Positions 1 to 12,092 of a DNA stretch of 64,000 nt are shown here, in pieces. The stretch spans positions 558,001-622,000 of the forward strand of contig JAGMWG010000023.1 in NCBI GenBank assembly GCA_020744225.1, in the 5' to 3' direction. The notes under the pieces are model-generated. The model made no database searches. It saw only the letters and a list, made by a program, of their open reading frames with translations, and was not told the origin of the DNA. The stretch is from Paraphoma chrysanthemicola. Taxonomy: Eukaryota > Ascomycota > Dothideomycetes > Pleosporales > Phaeosphaeriaceae. The translations under genes and the position numbers were made by a program. Within the stretch, counting starts at the first letter, position 1. The number at the start of each line of letters is the position of its first letter.

Positions 1-907
1 GCGTGAAGTAGTGGCAAAAAACGAACGCCGTCAGCGTGGTAGCTGGCTACTGCAGCCCTACCCTTATCATTGATATTCATTGTGAGTTCATGCCCACTTG
101 CAACATCTTGAGTCTAAAGCAGAGACTGACCGCTTGACAGACGTTTGACAGTCGTTCTTGCAGCAATGCGGAGACTAGGAGGGCGATCGCATGACGAAGA
201 TCTCTGTGCTGGCAAGCCACGGCTATGGTTTGAGCCTCCCGAAGCACGTCGCAAGGGAAGCGAGCGGTGTACAGTACGATGACAAGAAGTAGAGGGGGTC
301 AGCAGACGACTTGGTGTGTTTGGCAAGTCTCACGGTAGCTCGTATCCTGCTGGTCTTCAGCTGGAGAATGCATGCAGAAGTAGACCATTTGTGCGATATC
401 CGGAAGAATACATGACACTCTATCGCGAAGGATCGTTTTACATGGCAAATGTGAAGTCGTCCGAACGCTTGACGTTGCACCATGGCCGCGGGATGACCAG
501 GGTCGCGGGCAGCGATGCGCCAGGCCCAGACAGGGAAAGACCTCGGAGCTGATGCGGGCAATGGGCATCATCAGCCCGCCAGCTATGGAGCAACAGGTCA
601 CGTTGAGCCTCCCTCACCCACCTGCATTCACTGCTGCGCCCGTGCTAGAAGCTACACGCGCCGTGCAGCTCATCACACCGCCGATTGCGCACCCCACAAT
701 CCCGCCCATGACGATATAAAGGCAGACACCGTGGCTCTACTACGCTCCCGCTTGTTCCTGGCCGCCGTCGCTCTCTTCATCGCCCTCTCCGCCATTCTGG
801 CTTCCCTGCGACTCGGCGTGCGCCCTCCGTCTATCATCCAGTACCTGAAGCCGAGCCCGCTGCGCAACCCGTTCGCCCAGCCATTCCGGCCACTCACCAA
901 CTCGAGC
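1..907. other. Upstream region of the M3 peptidase gene
   Basis: No separate gene is convincing here. A TATA-like motif (gatataaagg) lies at 713-722. An open frame from 515 is continuous with exon 1 of the peptidase and encodes a hydrophobic run around 742-815, so a longer N-terminus with a membrane or targeting segment is possible. The first well-placed in-frame ATG is at 908. Confidence 0.5.
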
Positions 908-3261
908 ATGGCGCCCACACAGTACAGGACGCCGCCGCAGCTGCCGCCCAAGTTCACGGCGACCAAGCAGAGCTTGATCGAGGACACCAAGAGGCTGGTA
1001 TGTGTGGCTTAGCTGCTGCTGCTGCTGCAGGCGGCGGCATTGGACCCCGCAATTGAGGGCACAGACGAGCAGAGCTGACGGGCGCAGATTGAAAGGTCAC
1101 GAAGCGTGCAGGATGCCGTAGTCCGCGACGTCAAGCTCGACGATGCCAAATTCGCCAACGTCGTCCTCCCAATTGCCCGCGATGACAACAAAATGGCCAT
1201 CGAGTCGCACATTATCGGCTTCTACAACGCCGTGTCCACCAACAAGGAGCTGCGCGACGCGTCCAGCGAGGCCGAACAGCTGCTCGACGACTTCGGCATT
1301 GAGTCGTCCATGCGTGAGGATGTCTTCAACCTGGTCGACGCCGCGCTGAAGAGGAAAGAGCAGCTCGACCCGGAGTCGCAGCGCCTGCTGGAGAAGGACC
1401 ACAAGTCGTTCATCCGCAACGGTCTTAGCTTGCCCGCAGGCCCGAAGCGCGACCGGTTCAAGGAGATCAAGCAGCGGCTGAGTCAGATTGGCATTGCCTT
1501 CCAGAAGAACCTGAACGAGGAGAACGGAGAGCTGTGGTTTGCGCCAGAAGAGCTCGATGGTGTGCCCGAGGATGTGATTGCGACCTTGACCAAGGGCGAG
1601 GGCGAAAAGGAGGGCAAGCTGCGACTGACGTTCAAATACCCCGATCTTTTCCCGACTCTGAAGTACGCGACCAACGCTGAGACGAGGAAGAAGGTCATGA
1701 TTGCCAACGAAAATAAGTGCAACGACAACGTCCCGCTGTTCCGCGAGGCAATCCTGCTGCGCGACGAAGCGGCACGCATTCTTGGCTATGACAACCACGC
1801 GCAGTTCCGGATTGAGGACAAGATGGCCAAAACCACCAAGACAGTCGACGACTTTTTGGCAGATCTGCGGAAACGCCTTGCGCCCGGCGGCAAGAAGGAG
1901 ATTGAGAAGCTCATGGAGTTTAAGAAGGCAGATGTCAAGGAGCACGGTCTGACAGGCCCACTCGCCGACGGCTACTACCTCTGGGATCACCGGTACTACG
2001 ATCGCCTCATGCTCGAGAAGGACTACCAACTCGATCACCAGATCATTGCCGAATACTTCCCTCTCCAAACCACCATCCAGGGTATGCTGAAGATCTTCGA
2101 GGAGCTCTTTGGTCTTGCTTTCGTTGAGATTGTTGGCGAGGAAGACAGGGCCGCTCTCGCAGAGGGTGGCAAGGGGTCAGACATTGTATGGCATGAGGAT
2201 GTGCAGATCTTCAGTGTTTGGGACGATGAGGGCGAGGGCGCTGGCTTCGTTGGCTACCTCTACCTCGATCTTTTCCCACGCGATGGCAAGTACGGCCATG
2301 CCGCCAACTTCAACCTTCAACCCGGCTACATAGACGAGAACGGCAAGCGGAGGTATCCTGCAACTGCACTTGTCTGCAATTTCTCCAAGCCCACACCGAA
2401 GAAGCCCTCATTACTCAAGCACGATGAGGTCGTAACTCTGTTCCACGAGCTTGGTCACGGCATCCACGACTTGGTATCACGGACAACATACTCGCGCTTC
2501 CACGGCACAAATACCGTCCGCGACTTTGTCGAAGCACCGTCACAAATGCTGGAGAACTGGTGCTGGACCCCATCTCAGCTCCGCTCCCTGTCACATCACT
2601 ACTCGTACCTGTCCTCCGACTACGAGAAGGCCTACATTGAGTCATCAGGCTCCGACAAGAAGCCGTCTGAGCAGATCCCCAACTCTCTCATCGCCAACCT
2701 CATCAGCACCAAGCACGTTAACGATGCGCTGTTCAACCTCAGACAACTACACTTCGGCACCTTTGACATGACCGTGCACGAGCCAGCCAGCCATGAGGAC
2801 ATTGAGAAGCTTGACATCACCGAGACGTACAACAAGCTCAGAAACGAAATCAGTCAGCTTAATGGCCCAGAAGCGCTTGCTGGCGAATCGCAAGGTGATT
2901 GGCACTGGGGTAACGGGCAGGCCACTTTTGGTCACTTGATTGGCGGATATGATGCCGGGTAAGTCATTCCATCACCATCCCCACTCCCGCTCCAAACATT
3001 GTCTTCCACTACTTCCTCCCATGGTGACTTTCTAACACTAATGACAGATACTACGGCTACCTCTCCTCCCAAGTCTACTCCACAGACATGTTCTACACCG
3101 TCTTCCGAGCCGACCCCATGAATGGCAAAGAGGGCCGGCGGTACAGACACACGGTCCTTGAGCGCGGGGGGAGTAAAGAGGAAATGGAGATTCTGGAGGA
3201 GTTCTTGGGACGCAAACCAGAGACGGAGGCGTTTTATAAAGAGTTGGGGATCGGGCAATGA
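908..3261 (+). CDS. PRD1: M3 family zinc metallopeptidase (saccharolysin / thimet oligopeptidase type)
   Basis: Exons 908-997, 1088-2958 and 3048-3261 give 724 residues, normal for fungal saccharolysins. All three exons join in frame with GTATGT/GTAAGT donors. The zinc site HELGHGIHD (HExxH, His about residue 483) and the downstream stretch with FVEAPSQMLENW are diagnostic of the M3 family, where the second Glu zinc ligand lies in the EAPSQ segment. These enzymes cleave short peptides in the cytosol or the mitochondrial intermembrane space. The C-terminal exon (GYYGYLSSQVYS, then FRADPMN) is also typical. The start is taken at 908. The frame stays open upstream to 515 and would add a hydrophobic stretch, so the true N-terminus is uncertain. 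A CTG-repeat tract lies in intron 1. The gene converges with ARG2, with 268 bp between the stop codons. Confidence 0.93.
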
Positions 3262-3529
3262 GGCAGTGGGAGATGATGGATGGTTGGGGTCTGGGGAGAG
3301 ATGGAGGAGGCGGTATGATAAGGGGTTATGTGAAATGCAAATGTGAACGCAGATTTGATGATGGAATGTGTGCGCGCACTCTGCCATGTTTATGACAAGT
3401 TGGACGAGTGTTTCGAAGTACCTCGTCTCCATTTATGTTGACCCTGTACGGATCGTTCTTGACACACCTCGTTTTTAGGCATGAGCAATCACGCAGATCA
3501 ATCTCTACCCCATCCAATTTCCGCCGAAA

Positions 3530-5648
3530 TCAATCATTCCTCTTAATCCCATCCGCCCAACTCGGCACAATGCCACTGCATACATCCACATACGCATCCC
3601 ACCTCGTCATCTCCTCTTCTTGCAACCTCCACTCCCTTCCCTCCCACTTATCTGTCACGCCATTCGTCGTCCAGAACATGGTCCACTGTCCACCGGGTAA
3701 ATTCCACGTGCCCGACGAGCGCTCCTGGTACCATTTATTCACCGGATTACTAGTGCGACTTCGCCAGACCACGCCATCAGGGAAACAAGTCCGTGTCAGT
3801 GCGGCCCAGACGATATCAGATACGCCGCCCGAGCCTTGTGAGGAAGTAAGAACGGCAAATTTGTCGAGATAGGGAACCCAGTATGGCGAGTCGGGGGTGC
3901 TGGATGCTTGTGGTGGGATGGTGGTGCCGAGGAGTGTGGCTGGTGTTTCCCAGGTACAGATGGCGCCGCCTTCGTAGTCGCCTGCGATGATGATGCCAGC
4001 GACGCGGCCGCGGATGCGGGCGAGGTAGTCTTTGGCATGGAGTTTGCGCCGGAAGGAGTCATTGATGAGTTCTTCGAGCTTGGGGAAATTGATGCGCGGA
4101 TCTTCAGCGAGATCGATGCTGGGGTCCGACGCAGATGGTGGGCGCCAGGGACCAGAGACACGCGGGTCAGGAATCATGGTCAGTGGCACACCCCTTTTCA
4201 GAAATGTAGCCGGGTTTGGAGATGCAGAACCAAGGAATCGGTTTGCTGGGGATGTGGGGAGTGAGGACGAGACCATGGGCTTGTCGGTCAAAATGTTGTG
4301 GAGGAGCGGATTCTTCGCTGGGCTGGTACGAGCATCATCTGGAATAGCTCTTGTTGCGGCTTCGGGTGGCGTGAGGATCAATCCTGAAGAGGTAGACGGT
4401 AATAGCTTCAGTGCTCGTCGAAGTACGTCGAGATTCTTCAAATGCCTGATTGGCGCAGAGTTCTGCAATGCTGGCCTCGACGCACCAGGTAAGGGTGTCA
4501 CTTCTTGCTCAACGAACTGTGAGAATGGATTGCCGCTACCAAGGGACAATGGCTTGTACTCCTCCGCCTGTTCCTTGTCAGCCGACGACAGAAGCGTCAG
4601 CTCGTCCTTGATGTCGCGGTATTCGGCTTCGAGATTGACGAATACGTGTGCTCCATCCGACCGATTACTTGAGGGGATTCCGCCAAGGGGATCTAGTATG
4701 ATAATACGATCCATAATCGGTTTCTCTATCTGTTCGAAAACTTTGTTGCCGGAGATAGAACCAGGTTTTGTTTTTTCTGGGGCGTTGACTTGACCAGAGA
4801 TGCCCGCAAACTCTCGGACGAGGGCAAGAAGGACGTCGTCAGCCTCGACAGCGACCTTCTTCAGATCGCTATCGTACGCATAGGGAATGAGGACAGGGAT
4901 GACTCCATCATCAAGCGGCGGGTACAGCAGGAAGTTATTCCTCACCTCGACCCCGCCTCTGACCTGGATTGTGCTCGGTAAGTCGTTTGCACGATGCGAA
5001 TATCCCAAAGCATGTTCCACGAGAACAGCACCCGGCTCATTGTAGTCTTCCAACGCGGCTAAGAATCGCGCAGCTTGCTCTCTAACTATCTTCTCATCTG
5101 CTGGATCGATCTCACGCGGATGCGCTGTTGTGAGTTCGTCGCAATCCAGTACAACAGCCGTGCTCAACCCCAACTGTGCCATTTGACTCAGTGTGAGTGC
5201 TATGCCTCCAAGCGTACGATCATCGAGCATCTGCGGCTGTCTGAGCTTGATCAGGGCCAAATGCAGCGGCTCATCCTTCTCTTCCTCGTCGTATGGCTTC
5301 TCTGGCAAGACATCGCGGGTGAAGACTGTGGGCTCGTACAGATTGCCCAAGTTCACCCCGGTCCTGAGACTGCTGTGAGAGGCATCATTCCGGCCCTGCT
5401 TCTCTGTGGATATCGCCTTCGCACCATGCCCCTTCGACTTCGGTGCATCGAATTGTTTGAGGAAGTTGCGTGCGTCGCGCTTTCCAGGCGATTCTTTCAA
5501 CAGACGGGTCAATTGCTCGCGTTCGGCACGTTGGCGCTCCTTCGCCGAGCTCGACTTCTTGCGGGCATGAGGCGGGGTAGTGCGGGCAGCAGTAGTGGAT
5601 AGTAATTTCGCAGAATGCTTCTGCAGTCGGCAATTGGTGTCATCGCAC
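3530..5648 (-). CDS. ARG2: Amino-acid N-acetyltransferase (N-acetylglutamate synthase), mitochondrial, 5' end incomplete
   Basis: A single long exon from 5648 down to 3530 encodes at least 705 residues. It resembles fungal Arg2, which makes N-acetylglutamate from acetyl-CoA and glutamate as the first step of arginine biosynthesis in the mitochondrial matrix. An amino-acid-kinase-like N-terminal half includes MDRIIILDPLGGIPS and HVFVNLEAEY. It is followed by the C-terminal acetyltransferase domain with YLDKFAVLTSSQGSGG and WNLPGGQWTMFW. There is no ATG between the acceptor-like site (ttttcag before 5648) and the conserved core. The frame opens with a basic, Ser/Thr-rich stretch (about KHSAKLLSTTAARTT) that looks like a mitochondrial presequence. 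The start codon must therefore lie in an upstream exon between about 5650 and 6150 that I could not fix. An alternative acceptor is at 5620/5621. Confidence 0.9.
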
Positions 5649-6178
5649 CTGAAAAGCTGTTTACGTTAGCTTGCTGTGCGCTTACAGGCGTCTATGTAGG
5701 ATGGTAGCTGCATGTGAATCAGCAGCGCACTTGCTTACAGTCTGTGTAGCCTTCCCTATAGCCCTCGCGGGGGCTCTGTGACAGGTGAACATGCTTCATG
5801 CTACCGTACGAATGCAACAGACATTGGGTGATAGGAGAAAGCAGAAAGGAATGCGCCCGAGGTATGACTGTGCAGCGTTGTAAAAGTGCCGCGTGCACAT
5901 GTTTTTTCGGACCATGTCGGTGACTGGAGGTCCAGCTAGACGTCATTGGTGCTAGCCGATGTCGGCTCCTGCCTTAATCCCGTTGCGAAACCCCCACCAA
6001 GCTCGTAACATAGCCGTGCAGCTACACTGAGCTGAGCTGTTAGTGTGTCCAGCACGGGTATGCGCGGACAGGAACCGCGGATGTGGGGTACGTACAGTTT
6101 GTATATAGATCATGCACACTTGGCGGACATCGCCCCCCACCACCACACAGCCGTCCTTCGAAGCTCAAAGAAACAAAC
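5649..6178. other. Shared 5' region of ARG2 and the dehydrogenase gene
   Basis: This divergent intergenic stretch probably holds the missing first exon and leader of ARG2 on the minus strand. Minus-strand donor-like GTAAGC motifs occur near 5680 and 5740, but none gives a phase that joins cleanly from an ATG. No arginine attenuator peptide uORF was recognised. Confidence 0.4.
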
Positions 6179-7163
6179 ATGGCTCCACAACTCGCATGGC
6201 TCGGTCTAGGCAACATGGGCAGGGCAAGTATAGCCGTGTACCACCAGAGGAGACACACTGACGGGCCTGAAGGGCATGTGCAAGAACCTGGTAGAGAAAG
6301 GAAACTTGGACAAACCTCTTATCCTGTACAATCGGACCAAGGCGCGCTCCGATGAACTGGCGGCGAAGATCTCGTCCGATGTTGGGTCGGGCAAGACTAA
6401 AGTGGTAGAGACTATCAACCAAGCCGCAAAAGAAGCTGATATCATCTTGATGTGCCTTGGAGACGACGCGGCCGTCAACAGCGCCGTCGACAAGATATTG
6501 GAAGAAGACGTCAAGGGCAAATTGATTGTCGATTGCTCCACTGTCCATCCGGACACCACTAATGCTCTCGAGAAGCGCATCACATCTAAAGGCGCTGATT
6601 TCGTTGGAATGCCAGTGTTTGGAGCCCCAGCCATGGCCGACAACGGCCAACTAGTGTGTGTTATCGCGGGAAAGGCGTCTGCAGTCGAGAAAGTCAAACC
6701 ATACGCAAAGGGTGTCATGGGCCGCGCCAATATAGAGTATCCTGATCAACCTGCCGGCAACGCAACTCTGCTCAAGGTCATCGGTAACACTTTCATCTTG
6801 AACATGATCTCTCAGCTCAGCGAAGGCCACGTGCTCGCCGAAAAGTCTGGCCTTGGTGTCGAGAACCTGCACTCCTTCATTACGACCATGTTCCCTGGTC
6901 CCTACTCTATGTATTCTCAGCGATTTCTGGCTGGCGATTACTACCAGCGAGAGGAGCCGCTATTCCATGTCGATCTTGCCAAGAAGGATGCACGGCATGC
7001 GCGGAGCCTCGCAGATAGCAGCGGGGCTAGTGTGAAGATGCTTGCGTTGGCACAGGAGAGATTGGATGTGGTGAAGGAGGAGCTTGGTGACAAGGGCGAC
7101 ATTCCGAGCATTTACGGTGTCGTGAGAAAGGAGAGCGGGCTCCCATTCAAGAACAAGGGTTAG
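6179..7163 (+). CDS. 3-hydroxyisobutyrate dehydrogenase-like NAD(P)-dependent oxidoreductase
   Basis: Exon 1 (6179-6223) encodes the start of the Rossmann fold with GLGNMGR, and exon 2 (6273-7163) continues with GMCKNLVEKG. The product has 311 residues, normal for beta-hydroxyacid dehydrogenases. The NAD(P)-binding glycine motif, the substrate-site motif DCSTVHPDT and the AGNATLLKVIGN segment carrying the catalytic Lys are all present. Such enzymes oxidise 3-hydroxyisobutyrate, succinic-semialdehyde-type or related short beta-hydroxy acids; the substrate here is not predictable. No mitochondrial presequence is seen, which suggests a cytosolic paralogue and not the valine-pathway enzyme. The 49-nt intron uses a GC donor (gcaagt) with a CTGAC branch site. 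GT donors nearby break the frame. Confidence 0.87.
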
Positions 7164-7967
7164 AAGTAAAGTGAACTGGGAAGCACCTGTAACCAATGAC
7201 GTCGCTACACAAGTCTCATCGTAGTCATAAGCCTGGTACTGTATCTTTTTGTGCAATCAAGTCAAGCGAGAGGCTGATCGAACGGAGCGCAATGTTTTTC
7301 GGAATTTGAATGAAACTCATGCCTTTCTTGTCTTGTCATACGGCAGAACTTCGGTGTCCAAGGTCAGTTGGTGGTCTGCACAAGCGTTATGGCGCGGCAG
7401 CTAGTTCCCACGATGCGGAGAACCTTGACAGCACTGGAACTCATCATCGCATCCGTCATCGCTTTCGCACCGACTCCAAGCCTTCCATGCATCGCATCGA
7501 ATCCTCTATTGTTCGATGCTGATTCTTTGTCATCATCCACATTTCTTGACACGTCGATCCTTGCCTGGTACATCAACGCGCTCGTGATTGTCGGCCTTGT
7601 CTCCACCGAGATGCATGCATCGGTAGATGTTCCACCTCTCCGCATCGACGCCGCCACCCACGACATGCCGCTAGCAGTGCTGATCCCAAGCAGTTTACCC
7701 CGGCTTTTGGTCTGGGGTACTTCCTGGGATAGTCTGGTGCGGCTTGGGTTGCAACGAAGGATGGGAGAGGTGACCTGGAAACTCGGTTGAGCTGGGATGC
7801 AGCCTGGTTTCGCAGACGCACGCGTGTGGTGGTACTTAGAGCACGTCCGGCGCGCTCGTCTTTTGGTTCATCTTTCGCACTGAAGCTAGTCGAGCTGGTC
7901 TACCGAACTTCAGCAACGACGAACTCCAACACCACGCAACGATTGCCGCAACAATTCATCTACCAAC
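7164..7967. other. Intergenic region
   Basis: Open frames exist on both strands (for example 7368-7790) but show no domain, no codon-level coherence and mutual overlap. The 3' UTR of the dehydrogenase and the promoter of the MFS gene are expected here. Confidence 0.45.
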
Positions 7968-9634
7968 ATGGGCTTCAAGTTCAAGAAGCACTCGCTGCGT
8001 CATCGCGACGATAAGCGAACGGCTGCCGCTGAGCTCACATTGCGCGAATCCATCTACCCGCTTTGCTTGGTGACAATTCTGTTCTTCCTCTGGGTACGAA
8101 CGCACTCGATCCATCTTACGGACCGTCGCTGACGCTCATCAGGGCTTCTCATACGGTCTCATCGACACTCTCAACAAGCATTTCCAACTTACTCTCGGCA
8201 TCACGCGATCGCGCTCCTCCGGCCTGCAGGCTGCGTACTTCGGCGCATATCCTCTGGCTTCACTCGGTCACGCCAACTGGATCTTGCGTCACTATGGATA
8301 CAAGGCTGTCTTCATCTGGGGTCTATTCTTGTACGGTCTCGGCTCGCTAATCACGTGGCCATGCCTCGTGTATCGCTCCTTTGGCGGATTCTGCGTAGCC
8401 ACGTTTGTGATTGGTAATGGCCTTGGGGCACTCGAGACCGCTGCGAATCCGTAAGTAATTCTTACCAAATGGGACGCACCAGTTGACGTCAGTTTAGGTA
8501 TTTGGCTGTTTGCGGGCCGCCGAAATACTCTGAAATCAGAATCAACGTCGCCCAGGCTTTCAATGGTGTCGGAACGGTCGTCGCCCCAGTTCTGGCTTCC
8601 TACGTCTTCTTCAACAACGTCGGAACGGATGAAAATGCACTCAAGAATGTGCAGTGGACATACCTCGCAATTGCGTGCTTCGTCTATGCTCTAGCAGTCG
8701 TATACTACTTTAGTCCGATTCCTGAGATCACTGGTAAGCTGAACAATCGTGAGCTGTGCCCTTGATGCAGTACTGACAAACGCAGATGCCGATATGGCCT
8801 TCCAGGCCGAAAGCACCCACGCAGGAACAGACGTGAAGCCCTTCAAGAAGCAATATCGCCTTTTCCATGCCGCCTTCGCACAATTTTGCTACACTGGCGC
8901 GCAAGTCGCGATCGCTGGCGCCTTTATCAATTATGTTACCGAGACACGCTTCGTCAACGGCGCAGCCACGACACCCGATACTGCCTCTCGCTTCCTGGCT
9001 GGCGCGCAAGGCGCATTTACGTTAGGTCGATTTGGTGGTAGCGCGCTGATGAAGTTTGTGAAACCTCGCTATGTATTCTTTGTCTTCATGACAATGTGCA
9101 TCATCTTCATCATACCAAGTATCACCGGGCGCGGCGACACGGGCATGTCGATGCTGTACATTGTGCTCTTCTTCGAATCCATCATCTTCCCGACAATCGT
9201 GGCGCTTGGTATGCGAGGCCTGGGCAAGTACTCCAAGCGTGGATCGGGATTGATCGTCGCTGGTGTCGCGGGTGGTGCCGTCGTGCCACCGCTGCTATTT
9301 GCTGCTTCAGATTCTGTAAGTCATCCTTCTATCATAGCACTCGTATCGATACTGATAGATGTATCAGCTCAATTCTTTCCCCGATGCAAATGGCTACTGG
9401 GCCCGACCACCGACAGCCATTGCGATGACAGTACCGCTCGCATTCTTCGTGGCTGCGTGGACGTATCCCTTCTGCGTCAACTTTGTGCCAGCGTACAGAA
9501 ATGTTGCCGACGCTTTCTCCACCACCGAAGTCGGCATCACGAACGCACATGCGAATGACCCAGAGCGTCAGGAAGGTGTACTTGCGAAGGAGGGATCTCC
9601 GGCACAGACCGAGGCAGTGAATGTCGAGAAGTAG
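7968..9634 (+). CDS. MFS transporter of the fucose permease (FHS/FucP) family
   Basis: Five exons (7968-8093, 8143-8450, 8498-8733, 8786-9315, 9368-9634) join in frame to give 488 residues. The first exon ends in TILFFLWGF, the TM1 signature of FucP-like permeases, followed by GLIDTLNKHF. The sequence has about 12 hydrophobic segments, a long polar loop around ADMAFQAES in the middle and a hydrophilic C-terminus ending in VEK. The family imports L-fucose, galactose, glucose or related sugars by proton symport at the plasma membrane. All four introns are 47-52 nt and have GT-AG ends. The substrate is not predictable from sequence alone. The gene lies just left of a polysaccharide gene block, which fits sugar uptake but does not prove linkage. 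Confidence 0.88.
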
Positions 9635-10588
9635 GAACTCAGGTTGCCTTTGAAAAATCACGCATTGAGGATAGTAAGATGCGGCGCCATATTGAGCTAG
9701 ATGGAGAATCTGTGGCTCTCGACATGATCGGACATGTACCGTGTTAGATATACCAGAACCAATGTTATGCGATCATTTCAATGTGGGCTCAAGGCACAGA
9801 ACAAGTGTATCATATCTCACTAGACTAGAGTGTACACAGTGTATCGACACAACCATGGAAACCTCCGCAGTTTGATTTCGAAGTTGCAATTTGGCTGTCA
9901 GCAACTATGCCTTGGGTGTGTTTCGGCTGAACGAAATGTCTTCTTTATAACTTTTTTTTTTTGCCTAAGAGATCTCTAACCAGACACAAGCAAACAGATA
10001 AACACCAAACACGATATCCCTAGCAGCTAATACTAACACCCACTCTCCCCCTTCCCTCAACTGCCATACTATGCGCTCAAACATCCCCGACCCGCACGCA
10101 TTCCGGCGTATCAGCCCCTTGTATTTGAACCATTATATCTTCGCACGTTTCCTTTGCTGATCCAATCACCACATCCCAATTTCAAAAGCGATATACACAT
10201 CTCGCAATAGTCAAAACAAGATGAAACTTGGTGATGTAGATGATGGAACCTATGACGACGGGACCGGTATCATATTGGAGTATGCATATGTTCTTTCTCA
10301 GTCTATTGCAATTGAAGGACGTCATTGGTGGTATCTGAAACTGACATGTCCGCATGATGCAGTTATTTTCGAAGGCCGTGATTGAAATATGGTGGGTGTG
10401 ATCATATTGGTCTTCTTCTCGATCCCGCATTGTGAGCTGCATCTACAACTAGTTACACCTTTAACCAACCTTCAACTGCTGAGGTGTGATAGCCCACGGT
10501 CGTTCCACAACACTATCACCACATCGACTCCGTTCCATTCTGGTCCTCCAACAATGTCGGCTTCCCTAAGTTGAGAATCTCCGACCTT
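9635..10588. other. Intergenic region with T-rich tract
   Basis: This is the intergenic stretch between two convergent genes. A run of T at about 9949-9962 and AT-rich sequence follow the transporter. No coding signal is convincing. The short ORFs at 10182-10574 overlap on opposite strands and have no recognisable content. Confidence 0.4.
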
Positions 10589-11841
10589 CTACTGCTTCGG
10601 ACCAACGCATAACGATCTCTGTTTCAGATAGGGGCCTTTTAGGGTATCTATTCTTCTTTCCGAGTTCCCCGCGGATGTATCGACGCACAGACATTCCCAT
10701 ATTCTGTAAATCACGGTTAGAGAAGGGTCCTCATGTGTCAAGCCCTTACTTCCCTCACTGAACATCTCTTGCAGTGTGTCTTCTTCCCGATGCGGGCTAC
10801 TTGTGGACTGTTTCTCTGCCTTTCCAGCTTGTTTGTAGTCATGAAAAAGCCCCGGTGTTACAGAGATGCAGTTCAGGACGGTTTGACAAGACAGGGCCAA
10901 GGCATTGTCGTACTGCGCAACGGTGGAGTTCAACCCTATCTGATAGCTTTCAGAGTCATAAGTAAGATATACATTTTCGCGAGGCACACAGAACTTACAG
11001 AATCTTTTGTGCACCATGGTAGCTGACTGCATACGCAAATGTACCTAATGGGAAGTTGCTTGGATGAACTCCTCGAGTTTGCGGTGGTAAATGTGTCGTA
11101 CTTTTCAAATAAAAATCAGCAAGGGACCTGGAAAGTGTAGGGTCGTGAAAGGTTATTAATCCTGGGTCGGCAGGGTCAAAGGTTTCGCCCAAGTGGCCGA
11201 GCCATAAGACACTGGTAGAACTCAATCATCTTGCTTTTGAATGTACTTTGGATATACATACTCCCAATCATGCATCCAGTCCTGACCAAAATTGCTCCAA
11301 AAATATGACATTTGCTCTCGTAGACGAACATCCCAATCCACGTCATCTTCCAGAATCAGTGTGGTTGAAAGTCGATGCTCAACTACGCTTTCGACAGTGA
11401 GCTTGCCCAATTGGTTGAGAGCTATCACTCACCTCCTGATAACATTTAAGTGGCTTCTCCAGCTCCCACGTGAGCCAATGCTTGGTTCATTTGTGGAACG
11501 TCCCTTGATTTTTTGAGAAAAGGCACAGATCATCTCTAACAGGAGAATAATCTTACGAAGACTAAGGCAACTTCCTCGACTTGTTCTCCTCTCACGGCCC
11601 TTGAAAATTCTAGCTTAATGTCTGTGGTCGCTGCCATTACCTGTAGTGCATCTCTACGATCAGACCTAGATGGAAGATTGATGGCAAAGATTTTTTCGAA
11701 TCCAAGCGTTGCATTCAGATCAATATTCCCCCTCACTTTACAGTGGGACGACGAGCACTGAGATTTGTGAAACCTTTTAAAAGGGTTATAGATCCACAAA
11801 GCACAAAGAAGAATGAAGAAAACTCCGAATTTGACGCGCAT
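10589..11841 (-). CDS. GT25-family glycosyltransferase (LPS-glycosyltransferase-like), type II membrane protein
   Basis: I rebuilt five exons: 11841-11557, 11503-11433, 11387-11262, 11211-10999 and 10946-10589. They give 350 residues with every junction in frame. Residues about 5-18 form a signal anchor (FGVFFILLCALWIY). FEKIFAINLPSRSDRRD is the N-terminal nucleotide-sugar motif of GT25. GSWRSHLNVIR, then LILEDDVDWDV (acidic EDD about residues 132-134), then DWDVLWLGHLGE complete the fold, and FAYAVSYHGAQKIL is the conserved C-terminal motif. The family transfers hexoses onto glycans in the Golgi. The acceptor here is unknown. A start at 11910 is possible but would place 23 polar residues before the anchor. 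Intron 1 uses a weak AAG acceptor. The gene points away from the GT2 gene at 12724 and may share its promoter region. Confidence 0.8.
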
Positions 11842-12092
11842 TTTGGTTATGCGGGTTTTCGATAAGTGTTCGGGACTACAGGAGGGAACCGTTTTATCTA
11901 GAAATCCCATGCAGATCTTGGCGAGATCACGAGTAGCAGGGTTGTCGGCCTTGTGTCAACAAGTCCAGACCTCGGAATGGTTAGTATTTCCCTGGGCGAA
12001 GCATGATCAAGAGTTACAGATCAAACAACACCTCGCCAAGAAAAAAACCCCACATCAGGTAATTTCAACAGGAGCGACAGCCACACCGCCTA
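11842..12092. other. Short intergenic stretch between GT25 and the inverted-repeat element
   Basis: This is the promoter side of the GT25 gene. No gene is seen. Confidence 0.35.

Noticed and set aside
1097..2068. 323-codon minus-strand ORF antisense to the M3 peptidase
   Set aside because: It is a shadow of the peptidase reading frame in GC-rich sequence, Leu/Val-rich without any domain.
4032..4793. 253-codon plus-strand ORF
   Set aside because: Fully antisense to the conserved ARG2 coding region; Ser-rich shadow frame.
5649..6150. Arginine attenuator peptide uORF of ARG2
   Set aside because: Looked for the conserved short uORF on the minus strand; no match to its conserved residues was found.
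7368..7790. 140-codon ORF between the dehydrogenase and the FucP-like gene
   Set aside because: No recognisable content, overlaps opposite-strand frames, poor start context; left as intergenic.
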